64,000 nucleotides of DNA from Variovorax boronicumulans (GTDB lineage: Bacteria > Pseudomonadota > Gammaproteobacteria > Burkholderiales > Burkholderiaceae_C). Both the position numbers and the translations under genes were made by a program. Below, piece by piece: positions 47,235-55,964 of this stretch. The DNA is taken from assembly GCF_029892485.1 (NCBI RefSeq), contig NZ_JARXVG010000003.1:480096-544095 (forward strand), read 5' to 3'. The first letter of the stretch is position 1; every line of letters begins with the position of its first letter. The notes beneath the pieces were generated by a model. That model was not told the DNA's origin. It saw nothing but the letters and a program-made list of their open reading frames with translations, and searched no databases.

Positions 47235-48161
47235 CTAACCCAACGCCTCGAACCCAGGCGCCTGGCTCATTTCCGAAGGCTTGTAGATCTTGTGCTGCGC
47301 AATCGGGGTGCCCGCATCGGCGACCACCAGCAGCCGCCAGAGCGGCTCGCGCACCGAGCAGGCCTGTTCTTCGCTCGTGAGCTGGAACCTGGGTGACCCG
47401 GTGGAGGTGCCTTTCACCACCACGCGCAGCAGCGTTGCGCCCTTTGCATTCGACACCTCGACGCTGTAGCCGATGTTCTTGCCTGTCAGGTCTTCGGCGT
47501 TGTAGCCGTAGCCCTTGAAGTGGCGCATCACGTAGTCCATGGCTGCGGCCTGGACCTCTTCGCTCGAAGCCGGCGCAGGAGGCGCCGCGACGTCCGGCTC
47601 GGCCTCGGCCACGACCGGCACGCTGCCCTTCGCCATGGCCGCCTTCACCTCCGCCTCATCGGGAACCCAGCCGCGCGGGCCGCGGACCAGCACCGCGAGT
47701 TGCTGCTCGGGCTCCCAGCTGGCAACGTGCCATTCGGCGTCGTCGCGCACGCGGGTGGACACCTTCGCGGCCTTGTTGCTTTCCAGTTCGGCAATGGCGA
47801 CCCGGTTGGTCTGCAGCACGGCGCGGAAGCCCTGGCCTGCGTCGAAGGTCCGCTTGAGCAGGGCGAGGCGATCCTTGGCGCGCTGCACCTGGAAGGCGGT
47901 GCGTGCGCCGCCGCCGGCGCGAAGCTGCGTATCGAGCGATTCGAGGCAGAACCAGCGGCCGCCGGCGCCGATGCTCACGTACTCCGCCCAGATGGTGGCG
48001 ATCACGTTGTCGCCGGTCGCCAGCCAGGCCTGGTCGAACGGCTTGTCCCGCGCGTCGAACACCCCCATCTTGGCGACGATCTCGACCGGCGTGAGCCGGG
48101 GTCCTGAGAGTCGCATCTCATCGATGACGGTGAGTACGTGGGGGTCGACTTCCTTGTCCAT
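47235..48161 (-). CDS. DUF3883-like domain protein
   Basis: The 308-residue protein starts MDKEVDPHVLTVIDEMRLSG and has a possible N-terminal winged helix (LTPVEIVAKMGVF). The C-terminal third resembles DUF3883: YVMRHFKGYGYNAEDLTGKN, IGYSVEVSNAK, LRVVVKGTSTGSPRFQLTSE and EQACSVREPLWRLLVV, with the EVKG-like core. Such domains occur in restriction-type and defence proteins. Its stop is 6 bases from the convergent membrane protein gene. The start at 48161 was favoured because the upstream extension is Arg/Pro-rich and not family-like. Confidence 0.72.
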   Translation of the reverse strand: MDKEVDPHVLTVIDEMRLSGPRLTPVEIVAKMGVFDARDKPFDQAWLATGDNVIATIWAEYVSIGAGGRWFCLESLDTQLRAGGGARTAFQVQRAKDRLALLKRTFDAGQGFRAVLQTNRVAIAELESNKAAKVSTRVRDDAEWHVASWEPEQQLAVLVRGPRGWVPDEAEVKAAMAKGSVPVVAEAEPDVAAPPAPASSEEVQAAAMDYVMRHFKGYGYNAEDLTGKNIGYSVEVSNAKGATLLRVVVKGTSTGSPRFQLTSEEQACSVREPLWRLLVVADAGTPIAQHKIYKPSEMSQAPGFEALG

Positions 48162-48310
48162 GCGGGTGGGTTCGTGGCGGGTTTGGGGGGTGGGAGTATG
48201 CCGCATCGGGCAACGCGCGCCGACGTGCGGCTGGCCGATGCACTTGCCGCGGCGGCCGCAATCGGCCATTCTTTTGCCGTGCCGAACACCCGCTCGAGAA
48301 AGGAATCGCC

Positions 48311-48733
48311 ATGACCGGGTCCGACCTGCCCAGCATCTACCGAAGCTACATCGCCTGCCTGAACGCGCGGGATTGGCCGAGTCTTGGCAGCTTCGTTCAC
48401 GCCGAGGCCCACTACAACGGCCGGCGCATCGGCCTGTCCGGCTATCGCGAGATGCTGGAGAGAGACTGCGACGAGATCCCCGATCTGCACTTCGACATCC
48501 GGTTGCTCGTCGCCGAGCCGCCGCATATCGCCAGCCGGCTGCAGTTCGACTGCTCCCCGAAAGGCGTGTTTCTCGGGCTGCCCGTGAACGGCCGAAGAAT
48601 CTTTTTCACCGAGAACGTGTTCTATGAATTCCTCGATGAAAGGATTGCGAACGTCTGGTCCGTCATCGACAAGGCGGCCATCGAAGCGCAACTTGCGAAC
48701 GACAGCGACCCCACCGCCAAGCCGATGGCCTGA
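48311..48733 (+). CDS. SnoaL/NTF2-like protein (ester cyclase type)
   Basis: The 140-residue protein has the NTF2-like fold of SnoaL ester cyclases: SIYRSYIACLNARDWPSLGS, VHAEAHYNGRRIGLSGYREM, PDLHFDIRLLVAEPPHIASR and IFFTENVFYEFLDERIANVW. SnoaL-type proteins include cyclases and isomerases, but many are uncharacterised. An AAAGGA site lies before the ATG. It is monocistronic between the divergent DUF3883 gene and the convergent GFA gene. Substrate unknown. Confidence 0.85.
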   Translation: MTGSDLPSIYRSYIACLNARDWPSLGSFVHAEAHYNGRRIGLSGYREMLERDCDEIPDLHFDIRLLVAEPPHIASRLQFDCSPKGVFLGLPVNGRRIFFTENVFYEFLDERIANVWSVIDKAAIEAQLANDSDPTAKPMA

Positions 48734-48854
48734 ACACACCCAGAAAGAAGCATGGGATTTGCCATTTCATGGCTGGCCGTGAAGGTCGACCGATGGGCGC
48801 CGCTGCGTGCGATCGATATGCCGCGCTCGACAACGCAGGCATACCGGGGCAACT

Positions 48855-49268
48855 TCACATCGGTGGCATCCGGTCGAACTTCGGCAGTGCCGGGTCCAGA
48901 AAATCCCATGCATGCCCGTGCACGCCGTAGGTGACGGCCTGGGGCCGATAGCGCCCGGGGTCGTCCAGGCTCGCGGCATGCACGGTGAACACGTCGGGCA
49001 TCGCGGCGAAGGTCATGTACACGGGCGACCCGCAGGTCGGGCAGAACGCGCGGGTCTTGACGTTGCCGCTGTCGCCCACCATGTCCCACAGCGTCGCCTC
49101 GCCGCTGTGCTTCACGCCGCCGCGAGCGAAGGTGAGGTAAGAGCCGTGGCCGGTGCCGCTCTTGCGCTGGCAGTCGCGGCACTGGCAGTGGTTCTGGAAG
49201 ATCGGCTCGCCCGATACCTCGAAGCGGATCGCGCCGCATGCGCAACCGCCGGTGTAAGCCTGGTTCAT
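48855..49268 (-). CDS. GFA-family zinc protein
   Basis: The 137-residue protein has the GFA zinc sites: GGCACGAIRFEVSG, NHCQCRDCQRKSGTGHGSYL and FCPTCGSPVYM, followed by FTVHAASLDDPGRYRPQ. Family members include glutathione-dependent formaldehyde-activating enzyme, but most have other, unknown roles. The start at 49268 was chosen because upstream sequence carries a motif shared with the gene at 57635 and is not GFA-like. It converges with the SnoaL gene. Confidence 0.9.
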   Translation of the reverse strand: MNQAYTGGCACGAIRFEVSGEPIFQNHCQCRDCQRKSGTGHGSYLTFARGGVKHSGEATLWDMVGDSGNVKTRAFCPTCGSPVYMTFAAMPDVFTVHAASLDDPGRYRPQAVTYGVHGHAWDFLDPALPKFDRMPPM

Positions 49269-49353
49269 GTGTCTTGTCCTTTCATGGCCGTGGTCGCCTT
49301 GGCCTGGTGCCGTGTGGCGTGATGGCCAATCTATTCGAGCGGGGGCGCGAGGA

Positions 49354-49378
49354 GGGAGTAACAAGATCGTCGTGAATC
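49354..49378. repeat. Upstream copy of a 25-base duplicated motif
   Basis: These 25 bases, opening GGGAGTAACAAGATC, recur exactly at 57657-57681. This copy lies 86 bases upstream of the GFA start. Read towards the GFA gene it resembles a TTGTTA hexamer followed 22 bases later by GAATAG, a promoter-like arrangement conserved in the other copy with one base less spacing. It may be a shared promoter or operator, or the remnant of the 3' end of a lost regulator gene. Confidence 0.7.
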
Positions 49379-49397
49379 GGGCCGGACGAGCGGGCCC

Positions 49398-49781
49398 CTA
49401 CCGAAGCCGGGCCTGAATGCTCTTCAGGCTCGAGAGCCACGCAAGATAGTCTTCATCGTCTTCGCCCAACTCCGCCCAGGTGTCGTGCCCATCCGCTTCC
49501 GGGTCGTCGATGACGGCCTGGATCGCATCGATGGCGGCTTGCTTCAGCGAGGCCGGCGGTGTTTCCTTTCCAGCGCACCAGGCGATGACGTCCGGATGAA
49601 CGTCGGCGCTGTCTTTTCCGTCGAGCAATGCCAGAACCGCACCGGCGGCGATGACGCTTTCCGTCGAGCCCGAAGTCAGCGTTTCCTGGATGAAGGGCAG
49701 GGCGCTCGGGGCTTCCTGCAATTCGCCGAACCAATCCAATGCATCGTCATTGCCAAAGCTTTCGGTAGACCACGTGCCCAT
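49398..49781 (-). CDS. DUF4259 protein
   Basis: The 127-residue protein begins MGTWSTESFGNDDALDWFGE, the N-terminal signature of DUF4259 (MGxWxxxxFxNDDALDW), with a helical, acidic body (DGKDSADVHPDVIAWCAGKE) and an LEDDEDY-like tail, LGEDDEDYLAWLSSLKSIQA. No function is known. It is cytoplasmic by lack of signal. It lies between the GFA and XRE genes on the same strand but with gaps of about 100 bases. Confidence 0.88.
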   Translation of the reverse strand: MGTWSTESFGNDDALDWFGELQEAPSALPFIQETLTSGSTESVIAAGAVLALLDGKDSADVHPDVIAWCAGKETPPASLKQAAIDAIQAVIDDPEADGHDTWAELGEDDEDYLAWLSSLKSIQARLR

Positions 49782-49882
49782 GTTCGAACTCCCATGCTGG
49801 TGTGTGTATGCAGGAGCGCGAGCCTAGCATTCGGCAGTGACGGGAGCGCTCTGCGGCGAGGCCTGAGACTTCCCCCGCGAGC

Positions 49883-50152
49883 TCACGGTGCGGGCAGGTC
49901 GCCGTCCGCCAGCAGCAGCTTCGTCCCGATGCCATAGAGCGCCAGCATGCCCAGCACGTGCCCGATGGCAACGCCCGGCTCGCCCGATTCGATCCGCGCG
50001 ATCGTCTGCACGTGCACGCCCAGTCGTGCGGCGGCGGCCGACTGGCCTTCGCCGGCACGCGTGCGCGCCAGCTTGGCCTGTGCGCCCATGTGCCTGATCG
50101 CCTGGAGGGCGTCGCTGTCGATGTCTGCCGAGATGCGTTTGCCTTGAGCCAT
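49883..50152 (-). CDS. XRE-family HTH protein (HipB-like)
   Basis: The 89-residue protein has a helix-turn-helix in GQSAAAARLGVHVQTIARIE, followed by SGEPGVAIGHVLGMLALYGI, a C-terminal arm resembling HipB-type antitoxins. No HipA toxin gene is nearby. Its ATG (50152-50150) shares bases with the ATG of the GIY-YIG gene on the other strand, so transcription start sites must lie inside the opposite genes. Autoregulation of the pair is likely but unproven. Confidence 0.85.
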   Translation of the reverse strand: MAQGKRISADIDSDALQAIRHMGAQAKLARTRAGEGQSAAAARLGVHVQTIARIESGEPGVAIGHVLGMLALYGIGTKLLLADGDLPAP

Positions 50153-50471
50153 GCCAAGATTGTCGCTGCACAATCCGGCCGTGCCCCGAACCTTGCCAGA
50201 CCCTCAGCCCGCACCCACGCCCGTGCCGTATTGGCTCTATCTGCTGGAGTGCGAAGGCGGCGTGTACTACGCGGGCATCGCGATCGATGTGGAGCAGCGC
50301 TTCTTCCAGCATGTCTTCGGGCTGGGCGCGAAGTTCACGCGTGCGCGTCCACCGTTGCGCGTGCTTGCCGCCCGCGTCTATCCTGACAAGGGGGCTGCAT
50401 TGCGGGCGGAACTCAAGGTCAAGGCATTGCCCCGGACTCGAAAGCTCGCCTTCTTCGAGACGGCCGCGTAG
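50151..50471 (+). CDS. GIY-YIG nuclease-domain protein
   Basis: The 106-residue protein carries the GIY-YIG core as WLYLLECEGGVYYAGIAIDV, then EQRFFQHVFGLGAKFTRARP and GAALRAELKVKALPRTRKLA, as in the YhbQ/UPF0213 family. Family members are small, possibly DNA-acting, mostly uncharacterised. The ATG at 50151 overlaps the XRE start codon; a GTG at 50181 is an alternative and would still give the full domain. Cytoplasmic. Confidence 0.88.
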   Translation: MPRLSLHNPAVPRTLPDPQPAPTPVPYWLYLLECEGGVYYAGIAIDVEQRFFQHVFGLGAKFTRARPPLRVLAARVYPDKGAALRAELKVKALPRTRKLAFFETAA

Positions 50472-50502
50472 TTCGCGATTCCGGCACGGGAAAGGAAAAA
50501 GT

Positions 50503-52181
50503 ATGGCGATCAAGATGCTTCCGGATTTCCTCGCTCGTGGCCGCGCATCGGCTCTGTCGCGAATTCACGCCCGGTCGGTGCTTCGTTCGACCGTGGCCCT
50601 GGTCTTCGCGGTCGTGCTTGCAGCGTGCTCCAGCCTGCCTCCGCAGACCTCCACACCGCCGACCACCGCCATCGGCGACTACGCACAGACGCCGCTGGCC
50701 GCCATCACGCAAAAGTGCTCCCCACCGATGGCCGCTCGGGTTTCCGCCTGCAGCCGTACGGACCCAATTCCTTCGCCACGCGCATCGCGCTGACGAAACT
50801 CGCCACTCGCAGCCTCGACCTCCAGTACTACCTGCTGCAGGGCGACAACACTGGCCGCACCCTGATGCGCGCGATGCGCGACGCGGCAGCGCGCGGCGTT
50901 CGCGTGCGCCTGCTGGTCGACGACCTCTACACCTCCGGCGAAGACGATCTGCTGCTGGGCCTTGCCAGCTATCCCAACGTCGAGGTGCGCCTGTTCAACC
51001 CGTTTCCGGGTGGCCGCGGCAGCCAGGCCACCCGCTTCATCAGTTCCGGCCTGGAGTTTCGCCGCGTGAACCGGCGCATGCACAACAAGCTCTTCGTCGC
51101 GGACAACGCGGCGGCCGTGACCGGCGGCCGCAACATGGCCGACGAGTACGTGATGAATGCCGAGGGCAGCAACTTCATCGACATGGACACCTTCGTGGCC
51201 GGGCCGGTGGTGCGCGAGCTGTCCGCCGAGTTCGACCACTACTGGAACAGCGAGGTCGTGTATCCGCTGGAGCGCATCGCGCACAGCACGTTGAACCGCA
51301 CGCAGCTGCAAGACAACTTCGAGCGCCAGACCGCGACCGCCAGACCCCCCGAAGCCACCGAGATGCCGCAGGACGGCAAGCCGCTGCATCCGAGTGCGGG
51401 CGATCCGGCGCTGGTGCCGCTCGAGTTCGTGCCCATGCTCAACCTTCCGTTCAAGCTGGCGAAGGCCCAGCTGAGCCCGCTGCTGTGGGCCAACGCGCGG
51501 GTGCTGTTCGATCCGCTCTCGAAGACACAAGGGCTGAACGAACGCGAAGGCTCGATCAAGGGCACCGTCACCGAAGGCGTGATCCAGTGGCTCATGGGGG
51601 CCGACAGGAACATCAAGCTGGTGTCGCCGTATTTCGTGCCGAGCGAGGACGCGGTGTCCAACCTGGTGCGGGCGCGCAAGGCCGGCCTCGGCGTGGAGCT
51701 GGTGACCAACTCGCTGGCATCGACCGACGAGCCCTGGGTCTATGTGGGCTACTGGCCGCACATCAAGGCGCTGCTGGCCGCGGGCGTCACCATCTACGAG
51801 ATCAGCCCGTCGCTGAGCGTCAAGCGCCGCAAGCTCGGCATCTTCGGGCACCGCACCGGCGCGCTGCACATGAAGAACGCGATCCTCGATCACAAGGAGG
51901 TGTTCCTCGGCTCGATGAATCTCGACCCGCGTTCGGCGAAGCTCAACACCGAACTGGGCATCATCATCCAGAGCGAGGAAATGGCGCGGCAGCTCGACAG
52001 CTTTGCCGATGCGGGCAGCGGCTACACGCTGCGCCTGGGCGCCGATGGCCACAAGGTCGAATGGGTCGAGCAAGACGACGACGGCAAGCAGACGGTGTAC
52101 GACGTGCCGCCCGAAACCACCGCGTGGCAGCGCCTGCGGTTGCGCCTGCTCGCGCCGTTCATTCCCGAGCAGGAGCTCTAG
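50503..52181 (+). CDS. Phospholipase D-family lipoprotein with apparent 5' frameshift
   Basis: The gene has a lipoprotein start at 50503 (lipobox LAAC in FAVVLAACSSLP) but the frame must drop by one base near 50711-50714 (AAAA) to continue into the conserved body GRSGFRLQPYGPNSFATRIA. The body has both HKD sites: HNKLFVADNAAAVTGGRN and HMKNAILDHKEVFLGSMNLD. It resembles cardiolipin synthase-like envelope PLD proteins. Restoring one A gives a single frame of about 560 codons. The break may be a real mutation or a sequencing error; without it translation from GTG 50625 would lack the signal. Confidence 0.85.
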
Positions 52182-52271
52182 GACGCTGTCGGCGCGTCAT
52201 GGCCCTTTGCGACGGAGGTCTGTTGCCAAAGAATACGTTTTTCGCGCGGCGCCAGTGAATAAACTGCGTCG

Positions 52272-52418
52272 GTGAAACCCAAGAGCCTGGGCATCGGCAC
52301 GGGCTTGGTCGGGGGCGTTGCCATCGGTCTGGTGATGGACAACATCGGCATGGAAATCGGCATGGGGCTCGCGCTGGGCATGGCGCTGTCCCTGGCCATC
52401 GACAAGAAGGACAAATGA
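52272..52418 (+). CDS. Small glycine-rich hydrophobic protein
   Basis: A 48-codon frame (GTG start) reads VKPKSLGIGTGLVGGVAIGL, then VMDNIGMEIGMGLALGMALS, ending LAIDKKDK. The regular Gly spacing and hydrophobicity suggest a glycine-zipper membrane peptide. It lies 90 bases after the PLD gene and 4 bases before the next gene, which supports co-expression. No clear ribosome site or family is recognised. Confidence 0.5.
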   Translation: MKPKSLGIGTGLVGGVAIGLVMDNIGMEIGMGLALGMALSLAIDKKDK

Positions 52419-52422
52419 GGCC

Positions 52423-52779
52423 ATGAGCGCTGCGGACGATATGGACGATATGGAAACCTGGTTGCTGGAGGCGGGTGACGAAATCATCGAGAAGAGAACG
52501 GAGCAAGGCGAGGCCTCGCTCTCGGCCTCCGAGCATGCGATCTATTGCATGTGGGCCCTCGACTACGCCGTGAAGAACGCGGGTTCTCTCGATGCGCTGG
52601 AAGACGTGCACGAGACCGCGATCGAAGACCTTGCGGCCTTTGCCCGCGCACAAAAAATCGGCGTGCTCTCGGCGCTGCTCGACATGGCGGCGGACGAGGA
52701 AGCGTTCATCGATGCGTACTACGTGCAGTTCGACGCCGCTTGCACCGAACTGAGGCGCTGCAACGAATCGCGGCATTGA
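52423..52779 (+). CDS. Acidic helical hypothetical protein
   Basis: The 118-residue protein is acidic and mostly helical: MSAADDMDDMETWLLEAGDE, ASEHAIYCMWALDYAVKNAG and ETAIEDLAAFARAQKIGVLS. There is no signal peptide, metal motif or recognised domain. It begins four bases after the small Gly-rich gene stop. It is followed by the serine hydrolase after about 90 bases. Function not inferred. Confidence 0.72.
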   Translation: MSAADDMDDMETWLLEAGDEIIEKRTEQGEASLSASEHAIYCMWALDYAVKNAGSLDALEDVHETAIEDLAAFARAQKIGVLSALLDMAADEEAFIDAYYVQFDAACTELRRCNESRH

Positions 52780-52869
52780 TCGGGCGCGGCCGCGCGCATG
52801 GCGATGGCCGAGAGGCCGGGCAGGTAGCGCGTCGATATGATCGGCGCCAAACAACTGCGGAGACCGGCG

Positions 52870-54411
52870 ATGCGCGTGCACGGAAAGACAGTTTCTTCAC
52901 TGGCCCACCTCGCAACCGCCTTGCTGCTCGCAGCCCTGCCGCTGAAGGCCGCGCTGGCCGACGAGCCCACCGCAGGCTGGGCCGCCAGCACGCCCGAAGC
53001 ACAAGGCATGGACTCGGCGGCGCTCGCCAGGCTGGTCGAACGTGGCGAGGCAAACGGCCTGGACAGCATCCTCATCACGCGCCACGGCAAGCTTGTCGCC
53101 GAGGCCTATTACGCGCCGTACCGCGCAGGCCTCAAGCATGCGGTCAACTCCGTCACCAAGGCCGTCGTCGGAACGCTCACCGGCATGGCAATTCAAGACG
53201 GCCTGCTGGCCTCGCGCAACCAGCCCATGCTCGAGTTCTTTTCCGATCGCACGGTGGCCAACGCCGATGCAGCCAAGAAGTCGATCACCCTCGGCCACCT
53301 GCTCGACCAGACCTCCGGCCTCGACTGGAAAGAGAAGCTCGACGCCAGCGTGCCCGAAAGCCTGATCCAGATGCGCCGCAGCCGCGACTGGCAGGGCTTC
53401 GTGCTCGACCGCCCGATGGCGCAGGCGCCCGGCAGCGGCTTCAACTACAACAGCGGCAACTCGCACCTGCTGTCGGCCATCGTCGCGAAGAAGACCGGCG
53501 GCAGCACGCTGGCCTATGCGCACAAGCGCCTGTTCGAGCCGCTGGGCATTGCCGACGTGCGCTGGATCAAGGACCCGCAGGGCATCGAGGCCGGCGGCTT
53601 CGGCCTCTACCTGCAGCCGCGCGACATGGCGAAGATCGGCTACCTCTACCTGCGCAAGGGCCAGTGGGCAGGCCGGCAGCTGCTGCCTGCCGAATGGGTG
53701 GAGCAGGTGTTCAAGGCATCGGTCGACATGGGCTTCGGCGCGACGCCGGCCCACAGCTACGCCAATGGCTGGTGGACCATTCCGGAGAAGCGCGCCTACA
53801 TTGCGGCGGGCTACAACCGGCAACTGATCATCGTGCTGCCCGAGGTCGACGTGGTCGCCGTGACCACGAGCCGGCAGAACTTCCGGATGGTGCCGCTCAT
53901 CGACACGATCACCGCGGCCGCGCGCTCGGCCGAGCCACTGCCCGCGGACACCGCTGCACAGGCGCAACTGGCCGATCGCATTCGCGATGCATCCGTCGAG
54001 AAGCCCAGTGCCGTCGGTCCCACGCCCGAGCTGGCGGCAGCGATTTCCGGCAAGGCCTGGCAGTTCGATCGCAATGCGTTGGGCGTGAGTCGCCTGATGC
54101 TCGACCTGAAGGCGGCCACGCCGAGCTACGAGATCGTGTTCGACGGCCGCGATGCCGGCGCGGCCGCGCCGCCTTTCACCGGACCGATCGGGCTCGATGG
54201 CCTGTACCGCATCAACGACAAGGCCACCAACGCGCCGGTTGCCGTCAAGGGCACCTGGCTCGACGCGCAGAGCTTTCGCATCGACTCGCGCGTGCTGGGC
54301 GAAGACGAGGTGACGATGTACACCCTGCGATTCGACGGGCAGCGGGTGGACGTGGCCTTCGAGAACAACCGCGGCTTCAAGACGCAGCTGCGGGGCAAGG
54401 CGGCGGAGTAG
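52870..54411 (+). CDS. Exported serine beta-lactamase-like hydrolase
   Basis: The 513-residue protein has a signal peptide (SSLAHLATALLLAALPLKAA) and a class C beta-lactamase/DD-peptidase fold. The nucleophile motif SxxK is SVTK within HAVNSVTKAVVGTLTG, YxN is YNS within GFNYNSGNSHLLSA, and NGWWTIPEK lies in the position of the third motif. A C-terminal domain of about 130 residues is typical of 6-aminohexanoate-dimer/esterase-like members. A GGAG site precedes the ATG at 52870. It may be an esterase or amidase, not a resistance enzyme. Confidence 0.9.
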   Translation: MRVHGKTVSSLAHLATALLLAALPLKAALADEPTAGWAASTPEAQGMDSAALARLVERGEANGLDSILITRHGKLVAEAYYAPYRAGLKHAVNSVTKAVVGTLTGMAIQDGLLASRNQPMLEFFSDRTVANADAAKKSITLGHLLDQTSGLDWKEKLDASVPESLIQMRRSRDWQGFVLDRPMAQAPGSGFNYNSGNSHLLSAIVAKKTGGSTLAYAHKRLFEPLGIADVRWIKDPQGIEAGGFGLYLQPRDMAKIGYLYLRKGQWAGRQLLPAEWVEQVFKASVDMGFGATPAHSYANGWWTIPEKRAYIAAGYNRQLIIVLPEVDVVAVTTSRQNFRMVPLIDTITAAARSAEPLPADTAAQAQLADRIRDASVEKPSAVGPTPELAAAISGKAWQFDRNALGVSRLMLDLKAATPSYEIVFDGRDAGAAAPPFTGPIGLDGLYRINDKATNAPVAVKGTWLDAQSFRIDSRVLGEDEVTMYTLRFDGQRVDVAFENNRGFKTQLRGKAAE

Positions 54412-54553
54412 TCACCGGCGCCTCCAGCGCGCGAAAGAAGAACCCGACTCACCCACCGGGGCACTAATTCCTGACACAAGGACACCGAGGAACGAGGCGA
54501 AACTGGAGGGCTTTCATACACTGGTGCCTTGCCTCCGCTCAGGGAAATCAATC

Positions 54554-55387
54554 TTGTCATCCAAAGTCGCCCGCATTGCGCTCTCCGCTTCGGCGGCTGC
54601 CATCGGCAGCCTCGCAGCCTACTGGACCCTCCTTGCAACACGCCAGGGACACATCCTCTTCAACGCCCGCAAGCACCCCGTCGTTCATCTGTCGGACGAC
54701 TTTTCCACCTACTCGCACACGGTGCCGGGCGGCATGGTCCGCGGGTATGTCTATCACCCGCAGGGCGAGGACGCGGTGCGCGACCTGTTCATCTATTTCG
54801 CCGGCCGCAGCGAAGACGTTCGCGCCACCGCGCAGGCGCTGCACTGGCTGCCGGAAGGCTTCGGCTTCGCCGCGATTAACTACCGGGGCGTCGCCGACTC
54901 GGAGGGGCACCCGTCGGAGATCGCCTCAGTCGAGGACGGCGCCCAGTTCGCAAAGCACCTGCGCCGGGCCTTCCCGAATGCGCGCCTGCACGTGGTCGGC
55001 CGCAGCCTGGGCACGGGAGTGGCCATCCAGCTCGTGGCGCGGCAGGAGTTCGCCAGCCTGCAACTGGTGACGCCCTACGACTCGATGCTGGAAGTGGCGA
55101 AGAAGCGCTTCCCGCTCGTGCCGTTGTCGCTGCTGCTGCGCAACCGCTTCGACTCCCTCACGCATTGCGTGGAAGTCGCGGCGAAGACCCAGGTGCTGCT
55201 GGCCGAGCGCGACGACGTGGTGCTGCCCGAGCGCTCGCAGAAGCTCATCGCGGCATGGCCGACGCCGGTGTCCGTGGAGACCGTGCCCGCGTCGGACCAC
55301 TACAACATCATGGGGCTCGAAGAGACGTGGCTGCGGCTGATCGACTTTGCGTTGACAGCGATATTGCCGGAGCCGAAGGCGGCATGA
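54554..55387 (+). CDS. Membrane-anchored alpha/beta hydrolase
   Basis: The 277-residue protein (TTG start with AGGGA eight bases upstream; GTG at 54524 is an alternative) has one N-terminal helix (IALSASAAAIGSLAAYWTLL) and a hydrolase fold: DLFIYFAGRSEDVRATAQAL, AAINYRGVADSEGHPSE, the nucleophile elbow GRSLGTG, and the late Asp and His in AERDDVVLPE and ASDHYNIM. It is likely active at the periplasmic face or in the cytoplasm near the membrane. Its last 80 bases overlap the convergent membrane protein gene. Confidence 0.86.
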   Translation: MSSKVARIALSASAAAIGSLAAYWTLLATRQGHILFNARKHPVVHLSDDFSTYSHTVPGGMVRGYVYHPQGEDAVRDLFIYFAGRSEDVRATAQALHWLPEGFGFAAINYRGVADSEGHPSEIASVEDGAQFAKHLRRAFPNARLHVVGRSLGTGVAIQLVARQEFASLQLVTPYDSMLEVAKKRFPLVPLSLLLRNRFDSLTHCVEVAAKTQVLLAERDDVVLPERSQKLIAAWPTPVSVETVPASDHYNIMGLEETWLRLIDFALTAILPEPKAA

Positions 55388-55949
55388 ATCGCTGAAGCCA
55401 GCCGGCGCCCACGTCGAAGCCCCGGCAAACCCCGCTGGCGATCAGGCCCGTCACGGCGAGCATCGCTGCCGTGTGAATACCCACCGCCGCAAGCGCCAGC
55501 ATCAATGACCCCGATGCGGTGACCTCCCGGCCCGGCCCATCGCCCGTGCACAGCGGGATCAGCGCCGGGACCAGCATCAGCCCTGCACCGTGCGCGGTGG
55601 ACATCATGAAAGACCAGAGCGCGAGCCCGGCGTGCCCTGTCGGCGCATGCGCAGCCTTGGGCGTGCGGCCGCACAGGTGAAGCACCGCGACAGCGACGAA
55701 CAGCACGGCCGCGAGCACCTGCACCGCCAGGCGATCCATCGAGAGGCCGAAAGCCACTGTCCCAGCGACTAGCGCAATCGATGCCACATGCCCGACCGCA
55801 ATCGGCATCAGGGCCCGCAGCGCATGTGCCCGATCACCGGAACGCACGCCCCACGCGGCGGCCAGCATCCAGCCGGTCGCAGGGTTCAGCCCGTGAAGTG
55901 CGCCGACCCCCGCGACGGCGAGCCATGGCCAAAAGGCTGTGTCTGCCAT
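55308..55949 (-). CDS. Polytopic membrane protein, NicO/UreH-like?
   Basis: The 213-residue protein has about six helices and opens MADTAFWPWLAVAGVGALHG followed by LNPATGWMLAAAWGV. The HGLNPATGW motif near helix 1 recalls the H(A/G)xxPDH-type motif of nickel/cobalt (NicO) and UreH-like transporters. Family assignment is tentative. It overlaps the 3' end of the convergent hydrolase gene by 80 bases. It is 15 bases downstream of the DUF899 gene on the same strand. Confidence 0.75.
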   Translation of the reverse strand: MADTAFWPWLAVAGVGALHGLNPATGWMLAAAWGVRSGDRAHALRALMPIAVGHVASIALVAGTVAFGLSMDRLAVQVLAAVLFVAVAVLHLCGRTPKAAHAPTGHAGLALWSFMMSTAHGAGLMLVPALIPLCTGDGPGREVTASGSLMLALAAVGIHTAAMLAVTGLIASGVCRGFDVGAGWLQRFMPPSAPAISLSTQSRSAAATSLRAP

Positions 55950-55964
55950 GACATTCCCGCGCGT

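Noticed and set aside
50710..50720. Programmed -1 frameshifting or transcriptional slippage at CAAAAG in the PLD gene
   Set aside because: Only four A residues are present and the heptamer does not fit X XXY YYZ; a one-base loss or sequence error explains it more simply.
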